From assembly GCF_016859285.1 (NCBI RefSeq), contig NC_053412.1:6261789-6325788 (forward strand): a stretch of 64,000 nt of DNA, written 5' to 3'. The notes under the pieces were generated by a model. The model ran no database searches and was not told the origin of the DNA. It saw only the letters and a program-made list of their open reading frames with translations. Shown in pieces: positions 34,913 to 47,778 of the stretch (position 1 is the first letter of the stretch; every line of letters starts with the position of its first letter). This DNA comes from Xiphias gladius (lineage: Eukaryota; Chordata; Actinopteri; Istiophoriformes; Xiphiidae). Made by a program: the position numbers and the translations under genes.

Positions 34913-37348
34913 TGTGTGTGGGGGGGGGCTCTATTTCACCCTCATTTGAAAGTCATTCCCTCTCCTTGCTTTTCTCCGTCTGTACGTATGACTCCTGTTA
35001 AAAGTCCAGTAATTGCACACTTACAGTATTTGTGTTACTGTATTTCTGACAACTCCAGTAATCTCAAGTGGTTAAAAAAAAAAAAAAATCCCAGAAGCAG
35101 AAGTGCTCTGAAGCTCACCTGTGTTGTGCGTTGTTTTAGTTTACCATAACGTGCGGGAAGATATGACCATGTACACACTTTCATGGTGTAAATCTGAGAA
35201 TAATCGCACTCATGTGGCACTTGACATATGCTGGGAAAGTCCAACCTGATGAGAATGTATGTACTTCTGTGTTACATGACGAGAAACATTAAATCGACTG
35301 TCAACACTAATGAGCCACCTGTGTTAAAACGGTGCCCAGTGTAGTACAGAGCAAATACTACACTATACTGTATGATATCTTCCATCCTCCTTCCGTCCCC
35401 CGGTCCAAATTAGTTTGAGAGTTTTTCCTGCCAATATTTGCACGTGATCCACAGGTCAAAATAAAAAAGGAAAGAAAAAAAAAATGGCATGAATGCTAAA
35501 TGCTGCTTGACCCTTCCTCATCATGGTCTTAACGTGAAGGTTTACCGGCTACTTTTAGCCTTTGCAGTATGACTATCGTGTGTTTCTTGTAGAGGCTGGA
35601 TTCGCTTCGTGGTAAACCTAGTTCTAAATTGACACAATCTTATTCCCTGTAGGTGAATGAAGTCATGCTTAGTAATCCTGAAACTCCACATAGGGACACA
35701 TCCTTTTTCTGACTGGTTATTATTTTCAGGAAAATGTATCAAGGCTGCATTGTTGCTGGCATCCCCTGTGATTGTAAATTCTGTTAGAAGAGGGTCTTTC
35801 CTGCACTTATCACTGGATACATCACGGCACAATGGGAAGTAGCGCGAATAGGAGAGGTAGGAATCCAAGTCCGGTGCATGGTCTGGACCTAAGATGGCTG
35901 CGCCACCCCATCATGCCTCTGCGGATTTGTAGTCCAGTAAACAATCATTGATCTCATATAATTGAGTCTCTGGTGAAATCTTGTTTACTCAATAAGGAGT
36001 TACTGTTTATTTTCTCTTAGATGAGGTGTGGTTGGATCTTAGGAAAGACCGTAACTGCTCTGTTTACAACAGATTATGTGACTGCTGAACATTTTTCAGA
36101 GAGGAATGGACTCACAGCAGCCTGGGATAAAATCTAAAACGGTACTTTTGAATAAACTACCTAAATGAATTGATAGTACAAACATTTAGAAAAGAGGTGT
36201 TTTCTAACAGAAGTTTTGTAATGAGCATTTTCATTTTACATTACATTTCATCCTGCCTTCAAACCCGGATAAGCGTATGAATCATTTAGGTGTGTTACAG
36301 ATAGACTGCACGATGTTATGCAGCAATTTTTCCTTATTTAAATATAGATACTTTAGATTACAGATACTGTGCAAAGTTCTTGTGTTTCCTGACTATCAGG
36401 GACTCCTCTTAAATACATGTGGGAAGTACCTGAGCTACCTGGCATCTGACACTTGTAATTTGAAACCCCTATGCGTCACTGCAGGCATTGATAGTGGTTT
36501 TTGATTAAGCAATATTACCATGTGCTAATATTAAAGCTCAAACCCTAAAATCTAGATTAGACCAGAATGTTTTTACTATTGTAGTCAAAGGGGCCATTTC
36601 TGTAATTTTCAAACTTAGAACCATCATTAGTCTCCCCAGTGGGTATCAAGCTGCTGTCCAAGGGGTCCTCCCACCTAAAGGACCATGTAGGTAATTTGTC
36701 CATACCCTGTGATATGACCCATAGGAACAGTTCCCGTGCTGCCAGGAGATGTGCCGCAGATACAAATCACTGCTTAAAAAGAAATAACAAACCAACCTTT
36801 TTATGATGTGACCATGAGGTTTATGCACAAAAACAACCTGATTAAGTTCAGGGAAAAACTACAGGGAAAACTTTCTCACTTGAAAGTAAACATGTTGTTT
36901 AGGGGCATTTGCTGAAAAGACATGATGTTTCACATGACCACTAAAGGTTGCTTAACAGTACAATGCAACTATGGATTGTAATGAGTTGTAATGAGTTGCT
37001 TGCTGCCACATTACGGCACAGGGCAACAGGAAGCATGGAACCCCGGAGGAGTCCACAACGTGAAAACAAACGACCTACGGGGTCATTTTTTTTTGAGAGA
37101 GGACAGTCTCGTGCTGTCATAAATTCAACTGAGCCCTCTGACAGACCAAAGAGCAGAAACTGGGCGGCGCGACCCAGCCTTACGTCAGCCTGCCGCCTTC
37201 TTAGCCTGACCTCCCCTGGCTGATGGGCCACTTCACGCCTCAGCGTGCTAGCTAACAGCAACCAGCTAATAACAATATACTAAGCTAACTAGCATGTCGC
37301 TGACTAGAAAAATTCAAAAGGCAAAACGTCCTCCTCCGAAATATATTG

Positions 37349-37445
37349 CAGAAGAAGTATAAAATAGCATAAAATGGAAAAATACTCAAGTGAAGTGCAA
37401 GTACTTCAAACCTGTACGTAAGTAGTGCACTTGACTAAATGTTTA
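37349..37445 (+). repeat. fragment of a teleost interspersed repeat
   Basis: Words such as 'agcataaaatggaaaaata', 'tcaagtgaagtgcaagtac' and 'gtgcacttgactaaatg' match the 3' end of the family whose fuller copy is at about 39885-40338. Confidence 0.5.
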
Positions 37446-38666
37446 GTTAGTCATTTTTAATCATCATCTGGATGATGATAAGTAGTTTAAACTAGAAAGG
37501 AAGATGTTTTGAATCTCTGCCAGTTGGTTTATGCTCATCAGAGCTGTACAGCAAACTGGAAAGTGAAGTTTAAAACAAAGAAGTCCCTTTGCTGATTTAG
37601 AAATCAAGCTACGTGTCTGAGGACATGTTTATTACACTCAATATCTTAAGGTTTGTTGACAGATGCTATTTTATTTACAGAAATTGTTTTTGATCATAAA
37701 AATGTAAAAAAAAAAAAGGGTTAGTATCAGGACTGTAGAAAGTTTTTTTTTTAAATGTACAGATACACAGGTAGAGGTATGTTATTTTCATTTTTTTGGT
37801 TCAGGTGTTTTCGTAGTTTTCAGTTTGGATAGAAATCAGTCTTTATTGTGTATTAAATGAGCACTCTTTGCATTGTTGTCAGCTTGGTTTGCCTGTTTTG
37901 CTGTATTTTTCTTGCCTGATTGAATGCACAGACCGTCACGTGCAGAAAAATGCTGAATTTGTCGCAACGGTCAGGGCAGCTGACTTATTTCCCTTTGTCA
38001 TGCTGAGTGAATCAGTTTTCTTGAACATTAATGATATCTACTGTGGCTGGTCTGTCCCGGACTCGTGTCATCAACAACCAAAAAAGAAATGCAGACAATG
38101 TAAAACACATTATATGCATTACATGCATAAGTGAAGAGCTGAATTAGACTCCTCTCACCAAAGAGTAGGGAATTTAGTATCAGATGCTCTTGACCTAGTA
38201 GCACTTCCTCTGTAAATAAAAGCAATGTCAGAGTTAGCAGGGGAACACCAGAGAGAGAAAAACAATAACAAAGGATTTAAAATCTGTCTAGGTGTCTGGC
38301 AGACGAAAATGAAAGAACATCCTTCTCACGCTTTCAGGTGCAACAACAGAAATCTAGGAAATTGAAAGAAAGATATTAATACAAACTATATATCAAGACT
38401 TTGTTATAAGTAACAGATGGTAACTGTCAGAGGGCAAGTGGTGTTAAACTGGTGTTAGGCTGTTAAAAAAAAACCTGCGAAAAGTGAAGAAAGTGATTCG
38501 CATACATGTAGAGTAGGTGGTTGTCATCTGAAGGATTACACAAGACTCACCGCAGCGTTGCCCATTTGTCAACTCAAGTCACTAATAGACATATTTTCAC
38601 CAAATTACACGACTTGTTACAAATACAGAAGTGGACAAAACCTCTTCCCTGTATTAACAGAAGATG

Positions 38667-38670
<4 letters not shown>

Positions 38671-38717
<47 letters not shown>
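38671..38717. repeat. (CA)n microsatellite
   Basis: A perfect run of about 23 CA units. Confidence 0.95.
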
Positions 38718-38720
<3 letters not shown>

Positions 38721-39207
38721 CAACAGGGGTATTACTTTGAATCAAAGTTTGCAATAACAACATCACTCCTCTGCCACAAAAACCTGCATGAGCATTAAGG
38801 ATCTATATTATTTGAATTTTAAGACATGGCTAAGAAGAATCAACTCTGTTTTAACGGTTTATTTATCAAATAATAAGTTGATTCTTATTATCATTATATT
38901 TGTCAGACAGTGCAATACTCTTACGATGCTTCTTTTAAGTCATTAAACTCACACAAAAAATACACTGAAAAAAAAAAAAAATCGAGTCTGCAATCTTCAG
39001 AATGGGATTCCCTGATAGAAAGTACTTGGCATACATTTCACAAAGCAGGAGCGCCACCTTGTGTTACAATGGCTCTAATTTCACTTGTTATTGAACTGTA
39101 AAACATGCGTCACCTGGGAATGGGCACAGTGTGAAGAGGAGCTTTTGAAAATATTCCCAGAATTTGTGTCCTCTCTGCTAAACATGTCTGAATTATCATT
39201 GTTAATG

Positions 39208-41356
39208 TTAGACCCCTGCTTGTGGACAGTTGACACGTGAATAAAGCCCACATTCTCCCTGCATGAAAATGCTTTCGGGCTCGGTGTCTGGTGGCTCCTG
39301 CGGAAGGACACGTGTTAAAAAAATGATCAAATTCAAATGAACTACATAAATGAAGAGGGCGTGACATTTTTCCGTACATTACCTGGTTTGGATGACTGCT
39401 CAGTGGTTCTGGTTGTGCTCTGTTTTTTAAACTGACAAACAACAATGTGTTAGGAGTGAATCTTGATGTCTATTCACACACACTGTGGAGTCAATTTTTA
39501 TTGGCATGACAGGAAGTGGAAGACCTTGTCCTCCCTCACTGCTTCATATGAAAGTAAAAGTATGAAAAGAAAAAGTGAAGATCTTGACATTTATGACTGC
39601 AATGCATTTAAAGTTATTCAAAATGAGATAAAGATGTTGTAACACGGTATATTGTTAAAAGAATCTAATAGATGACTATCAAAAGTATTTTTTTTTGGAT
39701 GTAACTTGACTTACAAAATGACAGCAGTTGGTCAGATAAGACGAACTCTTGTTGCTGAAGTTGCCACATGTAAACTAGACTAGTGTCAGTTTGTGTTCAC
39801 CACAGAGGATGTAGCCATATTATGTCGCAGCGTCTAGTGCTAAAAGGGACGGTGGAAATATCACAGTGTGGAAAGACTCTGTTATAAGTAAAAGTCATGC
39901 ATTCAACATACAGGAGTGTTACCGATATACTTAAATGACCGAAAGTAAAAGTAGTCGTTTTGCAGAATGGCCCATTTCAGAGTCATACACAGTATATTTC
40001 ATTATAGGATTATAACCATGGATGCATTAATGTGTGAACATCACTTTAAATGTTGGAGCTGGTAGAGGTGGTACTAACTGTACCTACGTTATACGCTGAT
40101 GGGTCGCTTATTCTAGAATATTACATTATAATTTATTAGATAATTACGTTTTCTATTAATAATTTGAATCTGCAAAGGAACTGGCAACTAAAGCAGAGAG
40201 AATGTTTCACCTTGAACTGTAGTAGAGTAGAAGAAGAAAGTAGCATTAAATGTAAATACTCAAATAAAAGGCAAGAACCCCAAAATCGTACTAAAGTACA
40301 GAACTTGAGTAAATGTACTTAGTTACTTTCCTGCACTGAATGATATTAAGCTATGAAGCATTCCTAAAAATAGAAATTTATGAAAAACAATACCTATGAA
40401 TATTACAGTAGTCACTCACCCATGACATATTCTTCTGTAAATCCCAGAAGGACTCCAGTTATAATGAAGACTATAGTTAAACCAATCAAAGCACTTGGGA
40501 TCGGCATTTCTGCGGAACTGCTGACGTCTTCATCCTCTGAATCAATGTATAGCACAAAAAGTCTTTGTCAAAAAAAAAAACCGACAGTGGTATTTGACCT
40601 ATTTGTTGCTCTACACAGTACCATGCCATATGACTCAGATCTGCTAATCTAAGTTGATACATTAGCCAAATTAATGTACGCTTTGATCACCCTGTAAAGT
40701 AAAAGTACAGAAATAATTCTACCAAGGTAACAGTTCGGTGGAAAACAGCCATCTTGAATTTAGCCAAAGTTGGAGGAAGAAAAATATAAAAGTACGGAAA
40801 GTGCTTACCCTCCACAGTGATACTGAGACGGAGAACATATTTTCCGTAAGGGCCTGAACACTCACAGGTGACGTTCCCACTGTCCTCTGGTGTTAAACCG
40901 GTCAGGTGGAGGAAAACAGTCTGATTCTCCATCAGAAGTGTGAATCTGGAGTCACATTCACGAAAGAAAACCCTTTCCGTATCGATACATTAGAAGACAA
41001 TCTTCTCCCCTGCTCCTCTCTGTTCTGATCCTACACACAGCAGGTTTGATGATAGTCAGCGATTCATTGTGGCACAGCGGCGTGACATCTGGTTTGCTCC
41101 CGAGGCTTTTCTCAAGAGTCACTGCAATCAGTCACAATCAATGAGAAACACAGTCATTAGTTGGCAGCAACACTTGCTGTATAATGTTAGACATTAGTTT
41201 AATTGTCCTCTTGAAACCAAAGACGGAAAAATTATTAGTGAATAAGGACTTGCATTCATTTTGCAGGATGAAAACTAGTTTCTGTACAGTACCTTCCTTC
41301 TCAAAACTCACAGCTGGTAGCAGGAGCAGAACAAAGAACTGAGTCCGTCCCCCCAT
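39208..41356 (-). pseudogene. single-Ig-domain membrane protein gene H, frameshifted
   Basis: Exons by comparison with copy I: signal 41293-41356 (MGGRTQFFVLLLLPAVSF), V 40809-41121, TM 40420-40536, tail 39383-39419 and 39208-39297. V is 313 bp where the reading frame needs 312: an extra base in the TTTTCTTTC run near 40970-40976 gives an early TGA just after MYRYGKGF. After it the frame resumes with MENQTVFLHLTGLTPEDSGN and TCECS. The TM exon is 4 bp shorter than in I, which would also shift the tail. The tail exons are otherwise well kept (QPEPLSSHPNQ; CGLYSRVNCPQAGV), and the membrane segment reads SALIGLTIVFIITGVLLGF. Two independent frame problems favour a young pseudogene, though the first sits in a homopolymer-rich site where sequencing errors are common. 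Confidence 0.65.
39885..40338 (+). repeat. teleost interspersed repeat, near full copy
   Basis: The segment runs from 'ataagtaaaagtcatgcatt' through 'cagaatggcccatttcagag' and 'gatgcattaatgtgtgaaca' to 'aacttgagtaaatgtactta' and 'gttactttcctgcactg'. I recognise this order of words from an abundant interspersed repeat of teleost genomes. It is diverged and non-coding, and lies in the intron between the tail and TM exons of gene H. Confidence 0.65.
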
Positions 41357-41899
41357 ACTGGTGGAGGAGCAACTGCTGCCGGTAGTTTACAGAACGCTGT
41401 AGCAAAGGGAGGAGGGCAGGCGCACTGTGCACTGCTCTCTGACTGACTAAACCTCCAACTCTGAGCTCTCACAGGGGTATGAGCTGCTGCGAGCTCTTCT
41501 GCAAAGGAAGTGCTTCTACAGGACTGCTGTTCAGGCAGCTAAGTATTGCCTGCATTGGTCTTACCATTTGCGTTGTTAGCCCGAGCTCTCCCCGTAGCGG
41601 CTCGTCGCAATTTATGTCCCCTTCACCACTTTCGTAATGAAACCCATGTATTTCCTTCGCACAGCCCAGTCATAACTTGACACTCACAGCAGGATCCAAG
41701 TGACTTAACTTTGTTCGAATGAAGATTTCAGAAGTGGTTCGAAAATTAGGCTTGTCATGACACTGAGTTCTACCGACTCGGAAGTGCTTTCTGCAGACCC
41801 TTTAAGGTAAAACAGTGAGCAAGTGCATGAACACAAGAAGAAAAGATTCAGGCCGGGAATATCTCAACAACCTTTTAGCGACTTCAACTGTCTTGTTCT

Positions 41900-42330
41900 G
41901 TCTAAATTCAAAGACACGAAATTGACGCTCCTCTCCTGCTGATCTGTATACTGATCTTACATACTATCAGAGTGATAATTCGCTGTGTTTCCTTGGTGTA
42001 TATTGGAGTAACGTCTGGTTCTGTCATATTTCCTGCTGCACAGGAATGACCAGGATGAAGCGAAAAGTGGACTACGCTCTTTTGAACTCAAAAGTCAAGA
42101 AGAGCGTCACTGGCTCTATGTGATTCTACCAAACTTCAGAAAACGTGTCCGATGGAAAGCTTGCGTACTGTGCCTTCGCTGTCAAGACGGGAACACGTGG
42201 GAAAAAGCTGAACAAAGGACAGTTACCTTCGATCCATAACGTCGGAGATGAGTTCAACGAGAGCCGAGAGCATTGCTGTCAGTCTAGATTACGCTGTACT
42301 GAAGGGAGGAGGGCAAACACTGACACATGC
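41900..42330 (-). pseudogene. decayed copy of the single-Ig gene family
   Basis: Around 41925-42040 the minus strand reads a V-exon-like segment (CGAATTATCACTCTGATAGT then ATGTAAGATCAG) that aligns with the TLIVCKI region of copies I and J. Around 42280-42320 lies a promoter-like segment (GCTGTACTGAAGGGAGGAGG in plus orientation) that resembles the 5' flank of gene H near 41390-41420. No open frame joins them. It is an older dead copy upstream of H. Confidence 0.4.
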
Positions 42331-42399
42331 CTTTTGCTACCTAAACCACAGACTTGGAAAAATACCTTTTAAGCGTATGAGCTCTTGAAAAGGCAGTGT

Positions 42400-43800
42400 G
42401 ATACTTGACAACATCTGCTTAAAAAGTGAAATCCTTAATATTGGTTTCACTGAAAGCATCGGCATAACTGCTGTCAAAAAAAATATTGTTAGTACTGCCT
42501 ATATAAAACCAACCTCAGCATTATATAGTGTGTATAGAAAAAAAATTGGAAAGACAAACATACCCAGGCTTAGGTTGATTCGTATTCTTATTTTTGATAA
42601 CTTAATTAAATGTTCTCATTCTTCTTCAAGACGCAGGGTCCTGAACTCAACCGGACTTCAAATTCAAACCCGTCAGTGATCTTCAAGGGCTTATTTAATT
42701 GCGGAAAATTGTGATGTTTTGGAGGATGATATGCTAACACTTCTTGGGTAGGAAGGCAGTTCTCAGCCTCAGTTAAGAATCAGATTTTATTCTGGTCTGC
42801 AACCAAATCTGAGACTGGACAGCCAGAGAGATGACAGGAAAAGCCTGACAACTGACACGCAGCTCACAGAGCTGATACCTAAGCGCTCGACTAACCGTGC
42901 TCTCAGTGTCTCGGCAGGGGTTTTTCCAGGTGTCAGGATGTCATCAGGCCTTACATCCTGTAGGACACTTCAGTCTTAACATAGAAAGAGGGGTCGGCAT
43001 ACTCTAGATGATGTGCTAAAGGGTTGTTGTGCCATAATAATAATAATGTTGTTGTGCCATAATAATAATAATAATTAGAACAAATCCCACCTAGCCTTGA
43101 TGCAGAAAAATAGCAACATGCATAATTCAAAAATGATCATTTCAGAATTAGTGCAGCAGCACTTGTACCCCACACCGCTGGTTGCGTCTCTAAAGTCATC
43201 TGTTTGCGGCCAGAGATCACTCAAGTGCGAAGGAGGTAAGAAGGCATCTTTGACGTCATGGACGCAGCAGAGAAAGCCTTGAGGTAGATGCGGGTAAGGA
43301 CAGGAAGTTCCCACAGGAAGTTGAGATGGCAGGCACCAGGGTCAAGCTGACAGCTAATGAATTACAGGTGCAGCCTGAGCGAGAGCGTGTGATGTTAAAA
43401 ACACCTGAAACTCCCAACAACCCCGGCATGCATCACTAATCATATGTTCAATAGCACTGGAGCAATACTGTATATATACTTTGCATCAAAAGAACAAACA
43501 GTAAACTTTGTTTTAACTTAATTTATTAGATAATTAATGTATTCTCATCATCATATTTTTAGACAGGCTTTTAAAAAATAGAATTTACAAAAGGACATTT
43601 TATTTTTTAAAAAGGACATTAAATGAGTGAGTGAATAAATGGAAAAGATAAATAATTACCTTATGAATAGCAGGCCCTGTCTCACTTATCATACAATAGG
43701 CTAACACGCATCACATGGAAGTAGATATGTATAATGAAAGCTCTACAAAGGCATCCAGAAATTCTAGCAAATACATCTGAATTATTAGCATCCATTTTTA
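42400..43800. other. intergenic stretch between H and I
   Basis: AT-rich, with an AATAATAAT duplication near 43035-43078. It includes the presumed 3' UTR of gene I at its right side. No gene recognised. Confidence 0.45.
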
Positions 43801-43805
43801 GTGTA

Positions 43806-46088
43806 TTATGTGTTTCTTTGAATTGTGACAACTGAATAAAGCACATTCTCTCTCTGCAAGAAGATGCTGTACGGCTCAATGTCTCCTGGTTCCTGCAGAA
43901 GAACATATATTTCGAAAAGGTTTTTGAAGTGAAATGACTGGCAGACAAAAAGTGCAGCAGGTAAAACATTTCGGTGTAAAGTACCATGTTTCGTTGACTG
44001 GCCATGGGTTCTGGTTGTCTTCTGTTGGTTGAATAAACAAACAGAAACATCTCATTACAAAAATGTTCCATGTGTAGGAAAAAAAATTACTTTTATATCT
44101 AATAAAAAAATAATAATATACTATTATAATATTTTTATATGACAAAGACACTCACATATACAGGTATACAAACACACTTTTACCTACATACTGTATACTC
44201 AGGTTTACATGAATACAAAGTAAACAAGAGCTGTCGCTAGAAGCTTATAACAAAGACCTTTTCTAAAAAATTCAAGGCATGATAAACAGACTTACATTAA
44301 ATTAAAATAATAAGTATTGATGTAGCACTTAAAGCTATTATGCTTTGCTAAAGATTATTTTCTTCTCTATCAGCACCACATTAGTCTCTTACCCATTGTG
44401 AATCTTTCTGTAGATAAAACCCAGGATGACGCCAGTTATAATGATGAATATCAGTGCACCGGTTACAGCATAGGGAAGAGGCACTTGTGTAGAACCGCGG
44501 GCGTTTTCATCCTCTTAATCATTGTACAGAAAAAAACTATCAGAAAAGCAGCACTGGAATTCACTCTATTTGTAAAGCAAAATTAAGATGCTGCTCTCTG
44601 TTGTCCACAGTACTATGTTACATCATAATAGTAGTAAATAAATTAAAAACAAAACAAAACATGGAAACAATAAATTAAAAGCAAGCAGGTAAAGATAAAA
44701 TTGCTTGGCGTCGCAGTGAGAGCAAGGCATTTGAGAGATCGATAAGAAGACATTTAAAGGCATAATCAACTAAAAGAAAAACATTTAAAGGCATAAAAGG
44801 TAATTAAAGAAACCAAAAAAAGAAATTTAGAGGCATAATCACCTAAAAAAAGACATATGTACAATTGCGTATCATCAGCGTAGCTATGGAAGCTAACATT
44901 ATATTCCCTTGAGGAAGCGTTTATAGTGAGGTCAACAGAGGGGCACGGCAGCTCCCTTGTGCAACACCAGAGGCTATGTCACGTTTCTGTAACACATGGT
45001 CGCAAAGACAAACGTAAAAAATTTTCGTCCTTCAACGTGTGTTCGGGGCCACTTTAGAACACAGTCTGAGAGGCCAACTCAGTTCGCTCAGTCAGGGGAA
45101 TTCAATGGTCTGTACTTAAATCTAAGAGAACCAGAACTGAAAGCTTGCTGGCAGCAGGACTAAGTCTCTGATCACTAACTATCTTTGTGAGAGCAGTCTC
45201 TGTGCCACGATTAGCACTGAAACCTGACGGAAATTTCTCTAAAATGCTATTTCCATTTAGAAAATTGTTTATCTGGTGGAAAAAAGTACAATGAAAATTT
45301 AATATATATAATAAATAGAACAACATGATATTGCATTCATATTATATTGTTAGTATTAAGTATATTCTCATAGTACAAATGCTGTCATTCGTCAGTTTAC
45401 TTGATACCAGGCTTTGTTGGCTAATTTACTCAACACTTTTATTCACCCAGGTTTGATTTCTTCGACAAGTACAGACATGCTGACGTTGACATTCCTTATA
45501 ATGTTACCACACACTGGAAAATAACCAGAGAAATACAGTATGAAACACAAAAGTCATAAAATAAATTAATCATTTACCTTCCACAGTTATATTGTTATAG
45601 TAAGTATAGGTTCCGCCAAGATGTGAACACTCACAGGTGAAGTTCCCACTGTCCTCTGGCGTTAAACCGGTCAGGTGGAGGAACATAGTCTGATTCTCCA
45701 TCAGAAGTGCGAATCTGGAGTCACATTCGCGAAAAAAACCCTGTCCGTATCGATACAGCAGACGACAGCCTTTTTCCCACTTTCTCTCTGTTCTGATTGT
45801 ACATACTATAAGTGTGATGATATACACCGACCCATTGGTACATATTGGAAACAGATTTTGTTCTCTCCCAGCGGTTATCACAGGTTCCACTCGAGTCTCT
45901 GCAATCGATGAATTAAAATCACAATCAATATAGTATGAAATAGACACTTTCTTTGGTTTTGACGGATTAACAGAGAACAATGTGTTGTATTTGCCAAACA
46001 TAAATAATAGTTTCTCTACTGTACCTTTGCTGGTAATATAAAAAATTAGCGGCAGAAGCAGAACAAAGCACAGTTTCCATCTGCCCAT
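43806..46088 (-). CDS. single-Ig-domain type I membrane protein with ITIM-like tail (gene I)
   Basis: Five exons: signal 46025-46088 (MGRWKLCFVLLLPLIFY), V-like 45578-45898, TM 44393-44513, tail 43985-44021 and 43806-43892; phases fit and give 209 aa. The Ig domain (about 22-128) has LIVC as first cysteine and EDSGNFTCECS at the F strand; extra cysteines in KGC and REC suggest a second disulfide, and no tryptophan sits at the usual core position. After an acidic stalk (EDENARGSTQ) comes the helix AVTGALIFIIITGVILGFIY and a basic stop-transfer RK. The tail has QPEPMASQRN, then IEPYSIF, and ends ENVLYSVVTIQRNT. The segment VLYSVV (residues 198-203) fits the ITIM consensus [IVLS]xYxx[ILV]. That suggests an inhibitory leukocyte receptor recruiting SH2 phosphatases; this is inference. 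I cannot place the family by name. Copies H and J are relatives. Confidence 0.7.
44690..45330 (-). mobile_element. LINE fragment with reverse-transcriptase remnant
   Basis: On the minus strand the frame at about 45110-45260 reads PSGFSANRGTETALTKIVSD and then LSVLVLLDLSTDH. This matches the reverse-transcriptase stretch usually seen as QSGFRxxHSTETAL...LLLLDLSAAFDTVDH in L2/Rex-like LINEs. The neighbouring words 'gtatcatcagcgtagctatg' and 'cagctcccttgtgcaacacc' fit the downstream part of such elements. It is a short, decayed piece without ends, inserted in the V-to-TM intron of gene I. Confidence 0.6.
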
Positions 46089-46739
46089 ATTGGTCAAGAC
46101 ATTTATGCAACAGTGGAACTGCTGCTGAGAGAGTCGACTGTACTTCAGTAGAGAGACACACCCCTTTGTGCTCTGTTTTTTGCCAAAACCCCCGATTCAC
46201 AGCTCTGACAGAGGTCTGAGTTAGTGTGCGGTGCTCCAAAGAGGAAGTGTGAGACATTAGGGTATGCGCATTCATGTTACCACAGAAAAGGTGAGAAAGG
46301 GCATGAAAACAAACCGAAACACCTATGCTGGCGACTCTATGGCGACCTTCACCATCTTGGTGAAATTCAAGAGGAAAAGAGTTGTATTGCACGTGTCAGC
46401 TGGTCAGCTAAACACTAACTCACATACAGAGCTCAAAGTTTATTCCCATCACAGGACAAGGTGGTTGTATGATGGTAGGGTGAGTGTTAAAAATATTGTG
46501 CACTGACAATGTAACACCGCATCTGTTGAATTTGGGGTTTAATCGCCTTAAACAACATACTTTGAGCTTCCCTTTGAGTCGTAATCACAACTTGGATGTT
46601 TTTAACACTGGCACTATTTACAAGTCAGAATCTAAAGACTACAATAATATTACACGGACACAGCGTTGCATGAACTGCAGAGAGAGAGATGTATGTTTTC
46701 TGCATTTTGTGCAAAATTGTACAAATCTCCTGCTTAGTT

Positions 46740-46930
46740 TTACATTGTTTCATACACTGTGTAACCTGAGTCTGAATCCCCCTCTTTTCCATCCGTCTCC
46801 TGACTATTAACACAGGTGATCATTACATCAGTGTTAGTTGGAGCTGCCTCGGTATCGTGATAAGGGCGACTTGAGGAGATGACTTGGCAGACATCACTGG
46901 CCGGCAGCTGAAGGCTTGTGTAGGGATCAT
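46740..46930 (-). CDS. candidate cytoplasmic tail exon with tyrosine motifs
   Basis: A minus-strand open frame ending in TAA at about 46740 reads through DDPYTSLQLPASDVCQVISS, RPYHDTEAAPTNTD and GYTVYETM. The final YETM fits the YxxM motif bound by PI3-kinase p85, and spacing of tyrosines resembles tails of immune receptors. The acceptor is unclear: AG sites at CTTCAG (in frame, phase 0) or ACACAAG are possible but have weak tracts. It lies between genes J and I on their strand and may be the lost or alternative tail of J. Confidence 0.35.
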
Positions 46931-47058
46931 CCAGGTCCCACAAACCAAATCAACATTTTATATCACACTTCGAATATAATTATATGTAGTTTAAAACAAT
47001 AGTTGACATGTTGTTGGTCCAGTCATTACAAACATTGAGAAGAGGTATAAAACAGAAC

Positions 47059-47130
47059 TATGTAGTGCTTACCAAAGGCCAGGGTTTCAGATCCCCTTCA
47101 TTCGGATGCTCCTGATCTTGTGTGCTCTCT
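47059..47130 (-). CDS. candidate small tail exon (older duplicate)
   Basis: Minus-strand acceptor GTTAACAG near 47130, then a phase-1 frame (STQDQEHPNEGDLKPWPL) to a donor GTAAGC near 47072. It aligns base by base with the exon-like segment at about 47779-47835, so the two are duplicates. End coordinates are approximate. Confidence 0.3.
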
Positions 47131-47778
47131 GTTAACACCAATGAGTGTCAGCGTTAGTAAGGGCAGGCCAAGCACCTCAAAACGATTACAGAGGAAATTG
47201 CAGTCTAGCTGGCTATTTGCAGAGCAAATGGAAGAGCATTGATTCTCTTTGCTGCTTTAAAAGAAACCAAACACAAGAGACGTTCTTCAAACCCAAGTCA
47301 GGGATTTGCAAAATTCAAGACAGCCTAACAAGAAAGCAAATGCTGCTGATTGGAACCTGCCTCCCTGCAGTTTTAACACCGTGTACTATGTGTAAAATAT
47401 TTTTCACACCATTCTGTAAATGGTGTGAAAAACGAAAGAACAAAGCAAGTCCGCAGTGTTGAGAGTATTGAGACTTGGTGACTGAATTGAAATGAGTCCT
47501 TCAGTACCTGCTACTAAGCAAGTGTAAAGAGTTTCAACCGAGCGTATTCTCTTCTCTTTATGAGATTTCCTCACACACATTTCTGTTAAATCAACTGATG
47601 GTCAACTGATGAGTCATTTGGAATATAAGCGTCTACTGCTGCAAAGTTTATCGTGTTGCTTTGGATCAGAACGGCAGCCAGATGTCTATAACTTTAATGT
47701 AAATGAAACTGCACACAATAAATTGGCTACTTACCAAGCTGAAAGGTCAGAAACAAAAGAATACTGCACATTTCTCAC

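Larger units (their letters stand above)
34930..39200. other. intergenic stretch
   Basis: No gene recognised. It contains a partial copy of a teleost repeat at about 37349-37445, a (CA)n tract at 38671-38717, and a 'gctagctaac...gctaactagcatg' run near 37245-37295 followed by a 22-codon frame from an ATG at about 37293 that I cannot assign. Remaining reading frames are short and without domain features. Confidence 0.45.

Noticed and set aside
37293-37361. Short frame MSLTRKIQKAKRPPPKYIAE after a GCTAGC-rich leader
   Set aside because: Attractive start context but only 22 codons, running into a dispersed repeat; no donor or partner exon seen.
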